Source of the DNA: UBA4717 sp002404395
GTDB taxonomy: Bacteria > Bacillota > Clostridia > Oscillospirales > CAG-272
Reading direction: 5' to 3'
DNA: 35,826 bases
Assembly (NCBI GenBank): GCA_937902275.1
Contig: CALFNW010000086.1
Coordinates: 1-35,826, forward strand
The position numbers and the translations under genes are program-made. The notes beneath the pieces are model-generated. The model was not told the origin of the DNA. It made no database searches and was given only the letters and a program-made list of their open reading frames with translations. Shown piece by piece: positions 7,925-16,117 of the stretch (position 1 is the first letter of the stretch; each line of letters starts with the position of its first letter).

Positions 7925-10819
7925 TTAAGAATCCCCGTCAAGCGTATATTTATAAAAGCGGTTTTTGCCGAGCGCGCCGGTGAGCCTCATCAGCGTGAGC
8001 GTCGGCTCGTCGAATTTGTATTCGCGCATATTGCCGCCGGCGTCTGCCGGGTCGGTCCCGAGCAGTCCGAACAGTCCGCTGTTCACGAGGATCATATTAT
8101 TTTCCCAAATGAAACCCTTGCCGTGAGCGGTGCTTGTCGGCACGGCTTTCATTATGTATTTGCGCGCTCTCCACATTTTGTTGTTTCTGATATAGCAGTT
8201 CGTCATTACGGCATTTGTCTTGCCGGCGCCGTAAAACATATTGTTGTCGGTCTTTGAATGCATATATCCGCCGAAGCCGTAGCCCGAATCGCGGCACAGA
8301 TTGTATTCGTACACGACATTGTTCATGTACTTGAAGCTGTTCTCGTCAGGCTCGCTGCCTACGGTCAGCCAGGCTTCAAGCGGACTGTTGCAGCGCTCAA
8401 CCGCGTTGTTTGTGAAAAACGCGTTCAATTCAAGCATTTTTGAGCCGGCAGCCAGAGTCCCCTGCTCTTGGACGGTGAGCCCGCAGTCAAAGCATTCGTA
8501 GACATAATTGTTGTAAACGCTGAACCGGTCGCAGCCGCCGTAGATCTCTATCCCGTTTCCGAATCTTCCGGTAGCGGAATTTTTATAATTCTGTATCGCG
8601 CCGCCGATCCAGCCTATTTCGCAGTTCCTTACCGTCAGGTTGCTGACGGTGCCGCTTCCGATGCCGTGCGAAGCACCGTATTTCAGGCAGAGGTTGTCGA
8701 TCGTGCAGTCTGACGCGCCTCTTACTATGTTTCCTTTGACCGACAGCTCGACCGATTCAAAGCGCGCGCCGGGATTTCCCTTGTCGCTGTATATGTACAG
8801 ATCTCCGCTTTCGGGCTCAAGGTAATATTCAAGATCGTGCTCAAGGTCGGCGGCGCCCGAAAAGGCTTTTACCGGACGGTACCACTTTTCAAGCCCGTTT
8901 GAGACCAAAGAGTCGTGCCCTATCTTAAGCAGGTTGCCGTTATCTCCGTCGAGTATGCGACAGCCGTAGGCTTCGCCGTCGTTGAAGATGATCGCGCCGA
9001 CGTCTGCGCTGTTTATGTCAAACGTGCACGCGTTGTAGAGCCAGAGGTTTGTTCCGACTTCGGTAAAGGCTTCGGAATCGGCGGCATCGACCGAGCCGTA
9101 AAGCTTCGGTTTTGCGCCCGAGCCGTATGCCGAATAGGTGACGCCGGCAACGCAGGTCAGCCGCTCGCGCCAGAGACCGCCGCGCTCAAAGAGCACCACG
9201 TCTCCGCTTTTTAATTTCTTGGAGGTGAGATTTTTAAAGGTTCTGAACGCCGAACTCGGAGAAAGTCCGTCATTTTGGTCGTTTCCGTTGTTTGAGACAT
9301 AGTACACGTTATTTGCCCCGCTTGCTTTCCGCCATTCGCTGTCTGAAGCGATGATCGTGTTTTTGAGTGCTTCAAACTCCGAGTCAAGCGTTGAGACGAG
9401 CGCATCGTCCGCAACTTTGAAATACAGGCTTTCGTAACCGTCCCAAGCGGCAAGCTTGCGCGCGAGCAGGGTCAGGTCAGACGCGGTTATCCTGCCGTCG
9501 CAGTCGATGTCCGCACTTGATTCGTCTGCTTGTTCATAACCTGAGACGCCCGCAAGGTGTCGCGCGAGGTAAAGCACATCAAGGGTGTCTGCATTTCCGT
9601 CGGAATTGACGTCGCCGAGGATCTCAAAGGAGGCGGCGGGCAGTGTGTATGCTTCGGCGGCTTCGACGGTCGGGAAAAACATCATGTATTCTATTCCGAA
9701 GTATTCGCCTTTGCTCATGGCTTTGCGGTCAAAGGGTTTGAGCTTGAGATAACCGAATTTATCGTCAAGCGCATCCCAAAGGTTTTCATAGGCTTTGGGA
9801 TCTTCAAGCGCGCCGGAGCCGCCGGTGTAATTGAGCTTTGACAGATCGACTGTAAGGGTATGCGGCTCTCCGTCCGCGATAAACTCCACGCGCGGACCGA
9901 ACAGCCGCTCGCTCACGCCGTCTATATAGACGCCGACGTTGAAATCTATCATTGACGATGCGGAAATATCGCTCACGTATGAGAGTTTTACTATCGGATT
10001 TGATTTTATCGAAATGTCGCTTCCGCATTTTATTATGATCGAGGTGTTGTCGGTGGCAATGCCGCTTTCGGAGACGCGCGTTATATATGCAAAGCGGTCT
10101 GATCCGACAGGCGACAGACCCTCAAGCGCCAGCTTGCCTTCGGCGGAAATATTCAATGCGTTTGTCCGACGGTCGTTTTGCGTCGTGTAGTTATCCGCCG
10201 CTTCTTCGGTCTTGAAAAACGCGATGTATTCGATCATGAAATAATCGGACTCTCCGCGCTCGGCGAGAGTATGCACGCCCCAAGGCATGAAGCGGAGGGC
10301 GGAGTATGTATCGTCTGCGGTAAAGTCGGAATATTTTCCGCCGTTTTCACCGTTTGAAATATATTTTGCCGAGAAGCAAAGCTCGGAGTATGCGCCCGAA
10401 AAATCGAGCGTCGGCTTGTGTCCCGACCAATAACGTTTGCCCGACACGCTTATATTTATGTCGGAGACCACCGAGTCGTTGTAAGCTTCGGTATACGCCT
10501 TGTAGCCTATTTTGAAGTAGGGGTACTCGGTCACCGGGAGTTTGTCGGGGATGGTGAGTTCGAGGTAGTATTCGTTCGCAGCGCTTCCGCTTGCGGTGTA
10601 TTTCAGAAATATTCTGCCGTCGTTGTAAGCCAGCCCTTTTGAGACGACTCCCTTGCCGCCCGCGCCGTCCTTCAGCATATCCGAGGTGAAGATGAGCGTA
10701 CTGCCTCCGTTTTCTTCGATCGCCGCGGAGCCGGCCGACGCGGCGTTTACCGCGGCATACGGAAACAGCAGGATTATTGCGAGCATTGAGGCCAAAATTT
10801 TTAACGCGGATCTTTTCAT
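7925..10819 (-). CDS. Secreted beta-helix protein with internal dockerin
   Basis: A 964-residue exported protein, paralogous to its neighbour. I place the start at 10819, where GGGGA sits 7 bases upstream; the in-frame ATG at 10831 lacks a ribosome site. A signal peptide ('MKRSALKILASMLAIILLF', cleavage near residue 26) is followed by two copies of the 170-residue module (about 26-205 and 205-390, ending 'YFMIEYIAFFKTEEAA' and 'YFGIEYMMFFPTVEAA'). A type I dockerin follows at about 401-466 with both Ca loops intact (DVNSDGNADTLD, DIDCDGRITASD), then a C-terminal right-handed beta-helix (about 500-964). An internal rather than terminal dockerin is unusual. Beta-helix proteins of this kind are often polysaccharide lyases or glycosidases, but I cannot identify catalytic residues. 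It is probably part of a cohesin-dockerin assembly on or near the cell surface. Confidence 0.88.
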   Translation of the reverse strand: MKRSALKILASMLAIILLFPYAAVNAASAGSAAIEENGGSTLIFTSDMLKDGAGGKGVVSKGLAYNDGRIFLKYTASGSAANEYYLELTIPDKLPVTEYPYFKIGYKAYTEAYNDSVVSDINISVSGKRYWSGHKPTLDFSGAYSELCFSAKYISNGENGGKYSDFTADDTYSALRFMPWGVHTLAERGESDYFMIEYIAFFKTEEAADNYTTQNDRRTNALNISAEGKLALEGLSPVGSDRFAYITRVSESGIATDNTSIIIKCGSDISIKSNPIVKLSYVSDISASSMIDFNVGVYIDGVSERLFGPRVEFIADGEPHTLTVDLSKLNYTGGSGALEDPKAYENLWDALDDKFGYLKLKPFDRKAMSKGEYFGIEYMMFFPTVEAAEAYTLPAASFEILGDVNSDGNADTLDVLYLARHLAGVSGYEQADESSADIDCDGRITASDLTLLARKLAAWDGYESLYFKVADDALVSTLDSEFEALKNTIIASDSEWRKASGANNVYYVSNNGNDQNDGLSPSSAFRTFKNLTSKKLKSGDVVLFERGGLWRERLTCVAGVTYSAYGSGAKPKLYGSVDAADSEAFTEVGTNLWLYNACTFDINSADVGAIIFNDGEAYGCRILDGDNGNLLKIGHDSLVSNGLEKWYRPVKAFSGAADLEHDLEYYLEPESGDLYIYSDKGNPGARFESVELSVKGNIVRGASDCTIDNLCLKYGASHGIGSGTVSNLTVRNCEIGWIGGAIQNYKNSATGRFGNGIEIYGGCDRFSVYNNYVYECFDCGLTVQEQGTLAAGSKMLELNAFFTNNAVERCNSPLEAWLTVGSEPDENSFKYMNNVVYEYNLCRDSGYGFGGYMHSKTDNNMFYGAGKTNAVMTNCYIRNNKMWRARKYIMKAVPTSTAHGKGFIWENNMILVNSGLFGLLGTDPADAGGNMREYKFDEPTLTLMRLTGALGKNRFYKYTLDGDS

Positions 10820-11045
10820 AATAATCCCCATGTCGGCGGAGCCGACTCAAAAAACAACGTGGATTTCCGATCGACAACGCCGATGAAAATTCGGACGTGA
10901 AACCCGAGACTTCATCCTGCAAAGGCCGCACTTTCGCGCCGACTCGAAAAATAAAAGCGAATTTTTAAGTCGGCTCTGCAAAATTTGAGCGTGAGATCAG
11001 ATACTTTTCCCGCAGGCAAAGTGTTAAGCGGCGGTCGTATTTAAT
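10820..11045 (-). promoter_or_regulatory. Long structured 5' leader of the 964-aa dockerin gene; no gene inside
   Basis: From the predicted start near 11045 to ATG 10819 there are about 225 nt without an ORF. On the minus strand the leader contains GCCGACT pairing with AGTCGGC around an inner AAAAAT/ATTTTT stem (about 10936-10975). A second copy of GAGTCGGC pairs with GCCGAC immediately before the ribosome site (10831-10848). TTTGCAG occurs twice. The shared GTCGGC/GCCGAC arms could form mutually exclusive stems that expose or hide the ribosome site. I do not recognise a known riboswitch consensus. The remainder up to 11217 holds two divergent promoters only. Confidence 0.4.
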
Positions 11046-11051
11046 AAGTTA

Positions 11052-11080
11052 AGTTTAACACACCGGAGCTTTAATGTCAA
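11052..11080 (-). promoter_or_regulatory. Promoter of the 964-aa dockerin gene
   Basis: On the minus strand, a perfect TTGACA (11080-11075) is followed after 17 bp by TAAACT (11057-11052). This gives an unusually long leader. The promoter is divergent from that of the GH36-like gene about 70 bp away. Confidence 0.6.
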
Positions 11081-11146
11081 TATTCCGAAATTTAAGCGGA
11101 TATGCAGAAATTACGTGAAAAAATGCGCCGTATTGCCCAAATCCTG

Positions 11147-11175
11147 TTGACACGGCGTCGGGCAGGTGATATAAT
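11147..11175 (+). promoter_or_regulatory. Full-consensus promoter of the GH36-like gene
   Basis: TTGACA (11147-11152), 17 bp, TATAAT (11170-11175): an exact match to the vegetative sigma-A consensus. The leader is about 36 nt. Such a strong promoter without an obvious operator suggests either high basal expression or regulation by a factor encoded elsewhere. Confidence 0.85.
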
Positions 11176-11217
11176 CTTGGCGTGAACGATATTACAGCCG
11201 TCTGAGAGGAAAGATCA

Positions 11218-12963
11218 ATGAAACTTGCCGCCGATATATTTACCGTTACGACCGATGAAAACGCAAGCTGCCGCTGCCTGCTCGCCGAAAAGCGCGAGTG
11301 CGGCGGTGTGAGCTTTTACCGCTTTGAGCTTTTTTGGGATCGCTCAAGAGTCAGGTCCGATTCCGAAGTCAGATTCGAGTGGTGTGTGCCGATGCTCGGC
11401 TTTATGTATATGTGGGCGCCGATGTTCAGAGAAAGGCGCTGCATACAGCCCGAGTGGGGCGGAGAGCGCATTTCGATGATCTCGTCGGGTGCGCCGCTTA
11501 TTTCGGTATACGACGGAAATACGCGCAACAGGTACACTTGGGCGGTGGACGAATGTAAGAAGCTTTTAAGCTTCAAAAGCGGTGTGCTTGAAGAAACGGG
11601 CGAATTGAAAAGCGTTCTGCGCATGGGGCTTGAGCAGTTCACGGGCGAGAATCACACCGAGCTTACTTTCAGGATCGACTCGCGCGACATTTCGTTTTGC
11701 GACGCGGTAGGCGAGGTCGCGGCATGGTGGGAGGACTGCGGCATGAAGCCGGCGTATGTTCCGGACGCTGCCAAAGATCCCGCATACTCATTCTGGTATT
11801 CGTATCATCAGAACGTATATGAAAAAGAAGTCGAAGCCGAATGTGCGCGTGCCAAAAAACTCGGCTTTGACGTATGCATAGTGGATGACGGCTGGCAGAC
11901 CGGCGACAACAACCGCGGATACGCATACTGCGGAGATTGGCGTCCGGCTCATGAAAAGATATCCGACATGGCGGCGCACGTGGAGCGCGTGCACAGGCTC
12001 GGAATGAAATATGTGCTTTGGTACAGCGTGGTCTTTGTCGGTAAATGCTCCGAACACTACGGGCATTTCAAGGATATGTTCCTTTATTATGACGAGGGCA
12101 TGGGAGCCGGGGTGCTTGACCCGAGATATCCCGAGGTGCGCGAGTTCCTGATCGGCATATATCTGAAAGCGCTTGACGAGTGGAAGCTTGACGGCTTTAA
12201 GCTTGATTTTATTGATACCTGGTGCGGCAGTGCGCCGTATAAAACGGGCATGGACATAAAAGCCCTTTCCGATGCGGTCGATGTATTTATGACCGACGCG
12301 ACAAACGCACTGCGTGAAAAAAAGCCCGATATCCTGCTTGAGTTCAGGCAGAACTATATCGGACCGAATATGCGCAAGTACGGAAATATGTTCAGAGTTG
12401 CCGACTGCCCGAATGATTTCCTGACCAACCGCGCGGGAGTGCTTGATCTGCGTATGACTATGGGAAGCTCCGCGGTACATTCGGATATGCTGATGTGGCA
12501 TCCAAACGAAGCTCCCGAGCTTGCCGCCGTGCAGATGATCGGCGTGCTGTTCGGCGTAATGCAATATTCCGCAAAGCTTGAAAAAATGAGCGACAGTCTC
12601 TTTAAGACCTCCGCTTTCTGGCTTGATTTCATGAAAAAGCACAGGCGGCTGTTACTTGAATCAAAGCTTGAAGCGTTCGAACCGCAGTGCTATTATACCT
12701 GGGCGAGAGCGAGCGACCGAAACGAGTGCGCGATCGCCGTATATTCAAGCGGCCATACGGTCGATGCGTGGAATTATGACACGGTGTATATCGCAAACGG
12801 AAGCATGAGCAGTCAGGTGGTGATGTGCTCATCCGGCACCTATGACGCAACGGTCAGAAACTGCTTCGGCGAGATCGAATCGCGCGGCAGGCTTTCCTTC
12901 GATGAATGTATAAAGATGATAAAAGTGCCGGTGGGCGGATTGCTCACGCTGAAAAAACGCTGA
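11218..12963 (+). CDS. GH36-like alpha-galactosidase/melibiase-family glycoside hydrolase
   Basis: A 581-residue protein without a signal peptide, so cytoplasmic. The central part (about 185-410) is a TIM barrel of the GH27/GH36 clan: 'VDDGW' at about 222-226 and 'DGFKLDFID' with the probable nucleophile D330. The acid/base candidate lies in the segment 'ADCPND' (D396 or D400). An N-terminal beta domain (1-170) and a C-terminal beta domain fit the GH36 layout, though it is shorter than classical 700-residue GH36 alpha-galactosidases. Retaining alpha-galactosidases release terminal galactose from raffinose-type or host glycans; the exact specificity here cannot be read. AGAGGA precedes ATG 11218. 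It is followed 4 bp later by the convergent LysR gene, so its 3' end meets that gene tail to tail. Confidence 0.75.
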   Translation: MKLAADIFTVTTDENASCRCLLAEKRECGGVSFYRFELFWDRSRVRSDSEVRFEWCVPMLGFMYMWAPMFRERRCIQPEWGGERISMISSGAPLISVYDGNTRNRYTWAVDECKKLLSFKSGVLEETGELKSVLRMGLEQFTGENHTELTFRIDSRDISFCDAVGEVAAWWEDCGMKPAYVPDAAKDPAYSFWYSYHQNVYEKEVEAECARAKKLGFDVCIVDDGWQTGDNNRGYAYCGDWRPAHEKISDMAAHVERVHRLGMKYVLWYSVVFVGKCSEHYGHFKDMFLYYDEGMGAGVLDPRYPEVREFLIGIYLKALDEWKLDGFKLDFIDTWCGSAPYKTGMDIKALSDAVDVFMTDATNALREKKPDILLEFRQNYIGPNMRKYGNMFRVADCPNDFLTNRAGVLDLRMTMGSSAVHSDMLMWHPNEAPELAAVQMIGVLFGVMQYSAKLEKMSDSLFKTSAFWLDFMKKHRRLLLESKLEAFEPQCYYTWARASDRNECAIAVYSSGHTVDAWNYDTVYIANGSMSSQVVMCSSGTYDATVRNCFGEIESRGRLSFDECIKMIKVPVGGLLTLKKR

Positions 12964-12967
12964 GCAC

Positions 12968-13834
12968 TCAGCCGTTACGAAAGTCAAGATAATCAAGAAA
13001 CCGCTTCACCGCGAGTGAGGCGGTTTTTCTGTCTCTCAGCGCAAGCACGATATTGCGCTCGGCGGGCACGTCAAGCTCGCGCGCGACGATATTGTAGGGG
13101 GTGCGGCGGAGTATCAGCTCGGGGATCATGCTGACTCCGAGCCCGCCCTCGACCATTGCCATGACCGCATAATCGTCCCATGTCGTAAAATGAACGCGAG
13201 GCGTAAGCCCGTTGCGCTCAAAGACTTCGGAGATCTCGGCTTTGGCGCCTTTTTCAAGCAGCATGAACGGCTCGTTGCAGAGCGCGGCGATCGGCACGCG
13301 TTCAAGCTTTGCAAGCGGATGATCGACGGGGAATATGGCAAGCAGGCGGTCGCGCTCAAGCGGTATGGTCTCAAATTCGGGAGAGGTGGGGGTGCGCACG
13401 AAGCCGCAGTCAACTCTGCCTTCGGCGATCCATTCTTCGATCTCGGTATAGTCGCCGAGCAAAAGCTCATAGTCGATCCCGGGATAGTCCTTCTGAAAGG
13501 CGCCGATTATTTTAGGCAGCCAATGTGTGGCGATGCTCGATATCGTTCCGAGTCTGATAATGCCCGATTCGAGTCCGTGCAGCGCGTCCACCTGCATTTC
13601 AAGTTTGCGGTATTCCTCGCAAAGGTCAAGCGCGTAAGGCAATAACACCGAGCCGTCGCTTGTCAGTCTGACTCCGTTCCGACTCCGCTCAAGCAATGTG
13701 AGGTTCCACTCGTTTTCAAGGTCGCATATCATGCGGCTGATCCCCGACTGTGTATAGTTCAGTTTTTCCGCCGCTTTGGTAAAGCTGCCGCATTCCACGG
13801 TCTTGATAAATGCCTGATATTTGAGTATGTTCAT
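12968..13834 (-). CDS. LysR-family transcriptional regulator
   Basis: 288 residues, the normal LysR length. The N-terminal winged helix-turn-helix (about 1-60) reads 'FIKTVECGSFTKAAEKLNYT' followed by 'QSGISRMICDLE', a textbook LysR signature. The rest is a periplasmic-binding-like effector domain of the LysR_substrate family. GAGG lies about 6 bases upstream of ATG 13834. It is divergent from a sodium:solute symporter gene (121 bp between the starts), the usual arrangement for LysR control of the neighbour. The effector may be the symporter's substrate; this is inference from position. An inverted repeat at 13862-13876 in the shared region is a candidate binding site. Confidence 0.92.
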   Translation of the reverse strand: MNILKYQAFIKTVECGSFTKAAEKLNYTQSGISRMICDLENEWNLTLLERSRNGVRLTSDGSVLLPYALDLCEEYRKLEMQVDALHGLESGIIRLGTISSIATHWLPKIIGAFQKDYPGIDYELLLGDYTEIEEWIAEGRVDCGFVRTPTSPEFETIPLERDRLLAIFPVDHPLAKLERVPIAALCNEPFMLLEKGAKAEISEVFERNGLTPRVHFTTWDDYAVMAMVEGGLGVSMIPELILRRTPYNIVARELDVPAERNIVLALRDRKTASLAVKRFLDYLDFRNG

Positions 13835-13861
13835 CGGATACCTCGCTTTGATTACATTTTG

Positions 13862-13876
13862 TCATGATAAGCATGA
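13862..13876. promoter_or_regulatory. Candidate LysR operator TCATG-N5-CATGA
   Basis: A perfect 5-bp inverted repeat with 5-bp spacer, also readable as two tandem CATGATAA units 9 bp apart (13863-13870, 13872-13879). It lies between the divergent regulator and symporter genes, upstream of a TG-extended -10 (TACAAT, about 13910-13915) that probably drives the symporter. Confidence 0.4.
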
Positions 13877-13955
13877 TAAATATTCGCTTTTCAAATGCTT
13901 TGATATATGATACAATAAGTTCATATTTTTTTCAAGAGGTTTGGAGGAAAAAGTC

Positions 13956-15497
13956 ATGACAAGTTCAAACATCTGCATTTTGGCGACGATATTCGTGTAT
14001 CTCGCAGGAATGTTGATGATAGGATTTCACTATGCGAAGAAGAATGAATCGTCTTCGGATTTTTATCTCGGAGGCAGAAAGCTCGGACCGCTCGTTACCG
14101 CGATGAGCGCGGAGGCGTCCGATATGTCGAGCTATTTACTCATGGGACTGCCGGGACTCGCTTATCTTTCTGGCGTTGCCGACGTGGGTTGGACGGTGAT
14201 CGGGCTTGCGCTCGGTACATACTTCAATTGGCTTTTCACTGCCAAGCGGCTGCGCAGATACACTCACGCGACCGGTTCGTTTACGCTCCCGCAGTTCTTT
14301 TCCCGCCGTTTCAGAGATGAGAAAAGTATTCTCGCGCTTATCTCCGCGATCATCATTATAATATTCTTCATTCCGTATACCGCTTCGGGCTTTGCCGCGT
14401 GCGGAAAGCTGTTTTCTTCGCTTTTCGGAATGGATTATATGCTTGCAATGATAATCTCGGCGGTGGTCATCGTTGCATACACTGCCGCAGGCGGATTCCT
14501 TGCGGCATCGTTTACCGACTTTATTCAGAGCATAATAATGACGGTGGCAATACTGTTCGTGCTGATATTCGCGACGGTGTCCGCGGGCGGCGTCGGTGCG
14601 GTGCTTGAAAATGCGCGCTCGCTGCCGGGATATCTTTCGCTTACTTCGTCGTTCTCCGAAGCGACGGGCGGCAGCACGCCTTACGGCTTCCTTAATATTA
14701 TCGCTACGCTGTCGTGGGGACTCGGCTACTTCGGAATGCCGCACATTCTGCTCAGATTTATGGCGATCAATGACGAAAAGAACCTCAAGCTTTCGCGCCG
14801 CGTAGCTTCGATATGGGTGATAATCGCAATGGCGTTTGCAGTCGCGATAGGTATTGTCGGCAGAGGACTCAGCGCGACCGGACTTATCGAAACGCTTTCG
14901 GGCAACGCTACCGAGACCATAATTGTCAGAGTGGCCGATCTGCTTTCAAAGCACGGCGTGCTCCCTGCGCTCATGGCGGGACTTATCCTTTCGGGAATAC
15001 TTGCAAGCACGATGTCTACGGCGGATTCACAACTGCTTGCGGCTTCCTCAAGCGTATCGGAAAATATCCTCAGAGAGTCGCTGCATCTCAAGATCTCGGA
15101 TAAAAAGAGTATGCTTGCGGCACGTATCACGGTCGTCGCGATCGCCGTGCTCGGCGTGTTTATTGCAAGAAATCCCGACAGCTCGGTGTTCGGCATCGTT
15201 TCTTTTGCCTGGGCGGGCTTCGGCGCGGGCTTCGGACCGCTTGTGATCTGCGCGCTGTTCTGGAAGCGCACGACGCTTTACGGAGCGATCGCCGGTATGG
15301 TCTCCGGCGGCGCGATGGTATTTATCTGGAAATACCTTATCAAGCCGATGGGCGGAGTGTTCGGGATCTACGAACTGCTTCCGGCATTTTTGGTCGGAAT
15401 TGCGGTCATGGTGATCGTCAGCCTTTGCACGAAGGTGCCCTCGCGCGAGATCTGCGACGAGTTTGAGCTTGTGAAATCGGGCAGGAAGCTTGACTGA
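13956..15497 (+). CDS. putP: Sodium:solute symporter (SSS family, PutP-like sodium/proline symporter)
   Basis: 513 residues from ATG 13956, which has GGAGG 8 bases upstream; an in-frame TTG at 13941 lies within the ribosome site and is rejected. The protein is highly hydrophobic with about 13 membrane helices. Family hallmarks are visible: 'SDFYLGGRKLGP' after helix 1, 'SAEASDMSSYLLMGLPG' (PutP-type sodium-site region), and 'ILASTMSTADSQLL' in the TM8 region that in PutP holds the sodium-binding Ser/Thr. The AEASDMSS-LMGLPG segment resembles PutP more than the sugar or pantothenate branches, so sodium-coupled proline uptake is the best guess. It probably answers to the divergent LysR regulator. 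A terminator at 15537-15575 follows. Confidence 0.85.
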   Translation: MTSSNICILATIFVYLAGMLMIGFHYAKKNESSSDFYLGGRKLGPLVTAMSAEASDMSSYLLMGLPGLAYLSGVADVGWTVIGLALGTYFNWLFTAKRLRRYTHATGSFTLPQFFSRRFRDEKSILALISAIIIIIFFIPYTASGFAACGKLFSSLFGMDYMLAMIISAVVIVAYTAAGGFLAASFTDFIQSIIMTVAILFVLIFATVSAGGVGAVLENARSLPGYLSLTSSFSEATGGSTPYGFLNIIATLSWGLGYFGMPHILLRFMAINDEKNLKLSRRVASIWVIIAMAFAVAIGIVGRGLSATGLIETLSGNATETIIVRVADLLSKHGVLPALMAGLILSGILASTMSTADSQLLAASSSVSENILRESLHLKISDKKSMLAARITVVAIAVLGVFIARNPDSSVFGIVSFAWAGFGAGFGPLVICALFWKRTTLYGAIAGMVSGGAMVFIWKYLIKPMGGVFGIYELLPAFLVGIAVMVIVSLCTKVPSREICDEFELVKSGRKLD

Positions 15498-15512
15498 TTT
15501 TGCGAAAAGCTA

Positions 15513-15541
15513 TTGACTTTATTGAATTAAAGCTGTAAAAT
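15513..15541 (+). promoter_or_regulatory. Promoter of the YerC-like gene, overlapping the symporter terminator
   Basis: TTGACT (15513-15518), 17 bp, TAAAAT (15536-15541). The -10 is also the A-tract of the terminator hairpin, and the predicted start (about 15548) falls within the 5' arm of the stem. A transcript begun here cannot form the full hairpin. Confidence 0.6.
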
Positions 15542-15575
15542 GATAGAGCGGCAGCCTGCCGCTCTGTCATTTTTT
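15537..15575 (+). terminator. Terminator of the symporter gene
   Basis: AAAATGAT plus AGAGCGGCA (15537-15553), GCC loop, TGCCGCTCT plus GTCATTTT (15557-15573) and further T. The stem is 17 bp including one G-U pair, a strong intrinsic terminator. Confidence 0.85.
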
Positions 15576-15602
15576 ATTATGGTTATGAAAGGTATATACG
15601 AA

Positions 15603-15908
15603 ATGGAAAAACTTGAATCGCGTGCGCTTGACGAACTTTTTGAGGCGATGCTTACGCTTAGGAATAAAGACGAATGCCGCAGATTTTTTGAAGATATATG
15701 CACAATCAAAGAGCTTCAGGATATTTCGCAGAGACTTTGGGTGGCGTCGATGCTCAAGGAGAAAAAGGTATATACCGAAATTGCGACGCTGACGGGTGCG
15801 AGCACCGCGACGATCAGCAGAGTCAACCGTTGTCTGTCGTACGGAAGCGGCGGATACGACATCGTGCTCGGACGCCTGAACTCGGCGGAAATAAAGAAAA
15901 AGAAATAA
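15603..15908 (+). CDS. YerC/YecD-family TrpR-related DNA-binding protein
   Basis: 101 residues from ATG 15603; the upstream in-frame ATGs lie close to the terminator and give lengths atypical of the family. The segment 'LDELFEAMLTLRNKDECRRF' and the following 'IKELQDISQRLWVASMLKEK' are typical of the YerC group, with a TrpR-like helix-turn-helix at about 58-85 ('YTEIATLTGASTATISRVNR'). Family members are small all-helical dimers widespread in Firmicutes whose targets are mostly unknown. AAAGG sits about 11 bases upstream. The gene has its own promoter overlapping the previous terminator and is followed by a strong terminator, so it is a single-gene unit. Confidence 0.88.
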   Translation: MEKLESRALDELFEAMLTLRNKDECRRFFEDICTIKELQDISQRLWVASMLKEKKVYTEIATLTGASTATISRVNRCLSYGSGGYDIVLGRLNSAEIKKKK

Positions 15909-15921
15909 TAATTACAATGCT

Positions 15922-15966
15922 ACGGCGATCTGCGTTCAGTGAGCGCAGATCGCCGTTTTGCTTTTT
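15922..15966 (+). terminator. Terminator after the YerC-like gene
   Basis: A perfect 13-bp stem (15922-15934 with 15944-15956) and 9-nt loop are followed by TTTTGCTTTTT. Confidence 0.9.
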
Positions 15967-16027
15967 CCTTTATTCGGGAAAATACTTTCGCAGCTTTTAA
16001 AACCGTGTTAAATTATTGTGTCGTTGA

Positions 16028-16056
16028 TTGACTTTGCGCGCCCGGAGTGTTATAAT
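16028..16056 (+). promoter_or_regulatory. Promoter of the giant activase gene
   Basis: TTGACT (16028-16033), 17 bp, TATAAT (16051-16056). The predicted start near 16063 excludes the longer reading frame that begins at 16028 and supports ATG 16118. Confidence 0.8.
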
Positions 16057-16117
16057 TCTAACAGTATTATGGGAAGTATGTACGTTTTTTTGCGAATGTT
16101 TTTTAGTGGTGAATCGG

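Noticed and set aside
10820..11045. Cyclic-di-GMP (GEMM) or other known riboswitch
   Set aside because: The stems do not fit any riboswitch consensus I know; kept only as an unassigned structured leader.
16028..16117. Longer start for the giant activase
   Set aside because: It begins on the -35 element of the gene's own promoter.
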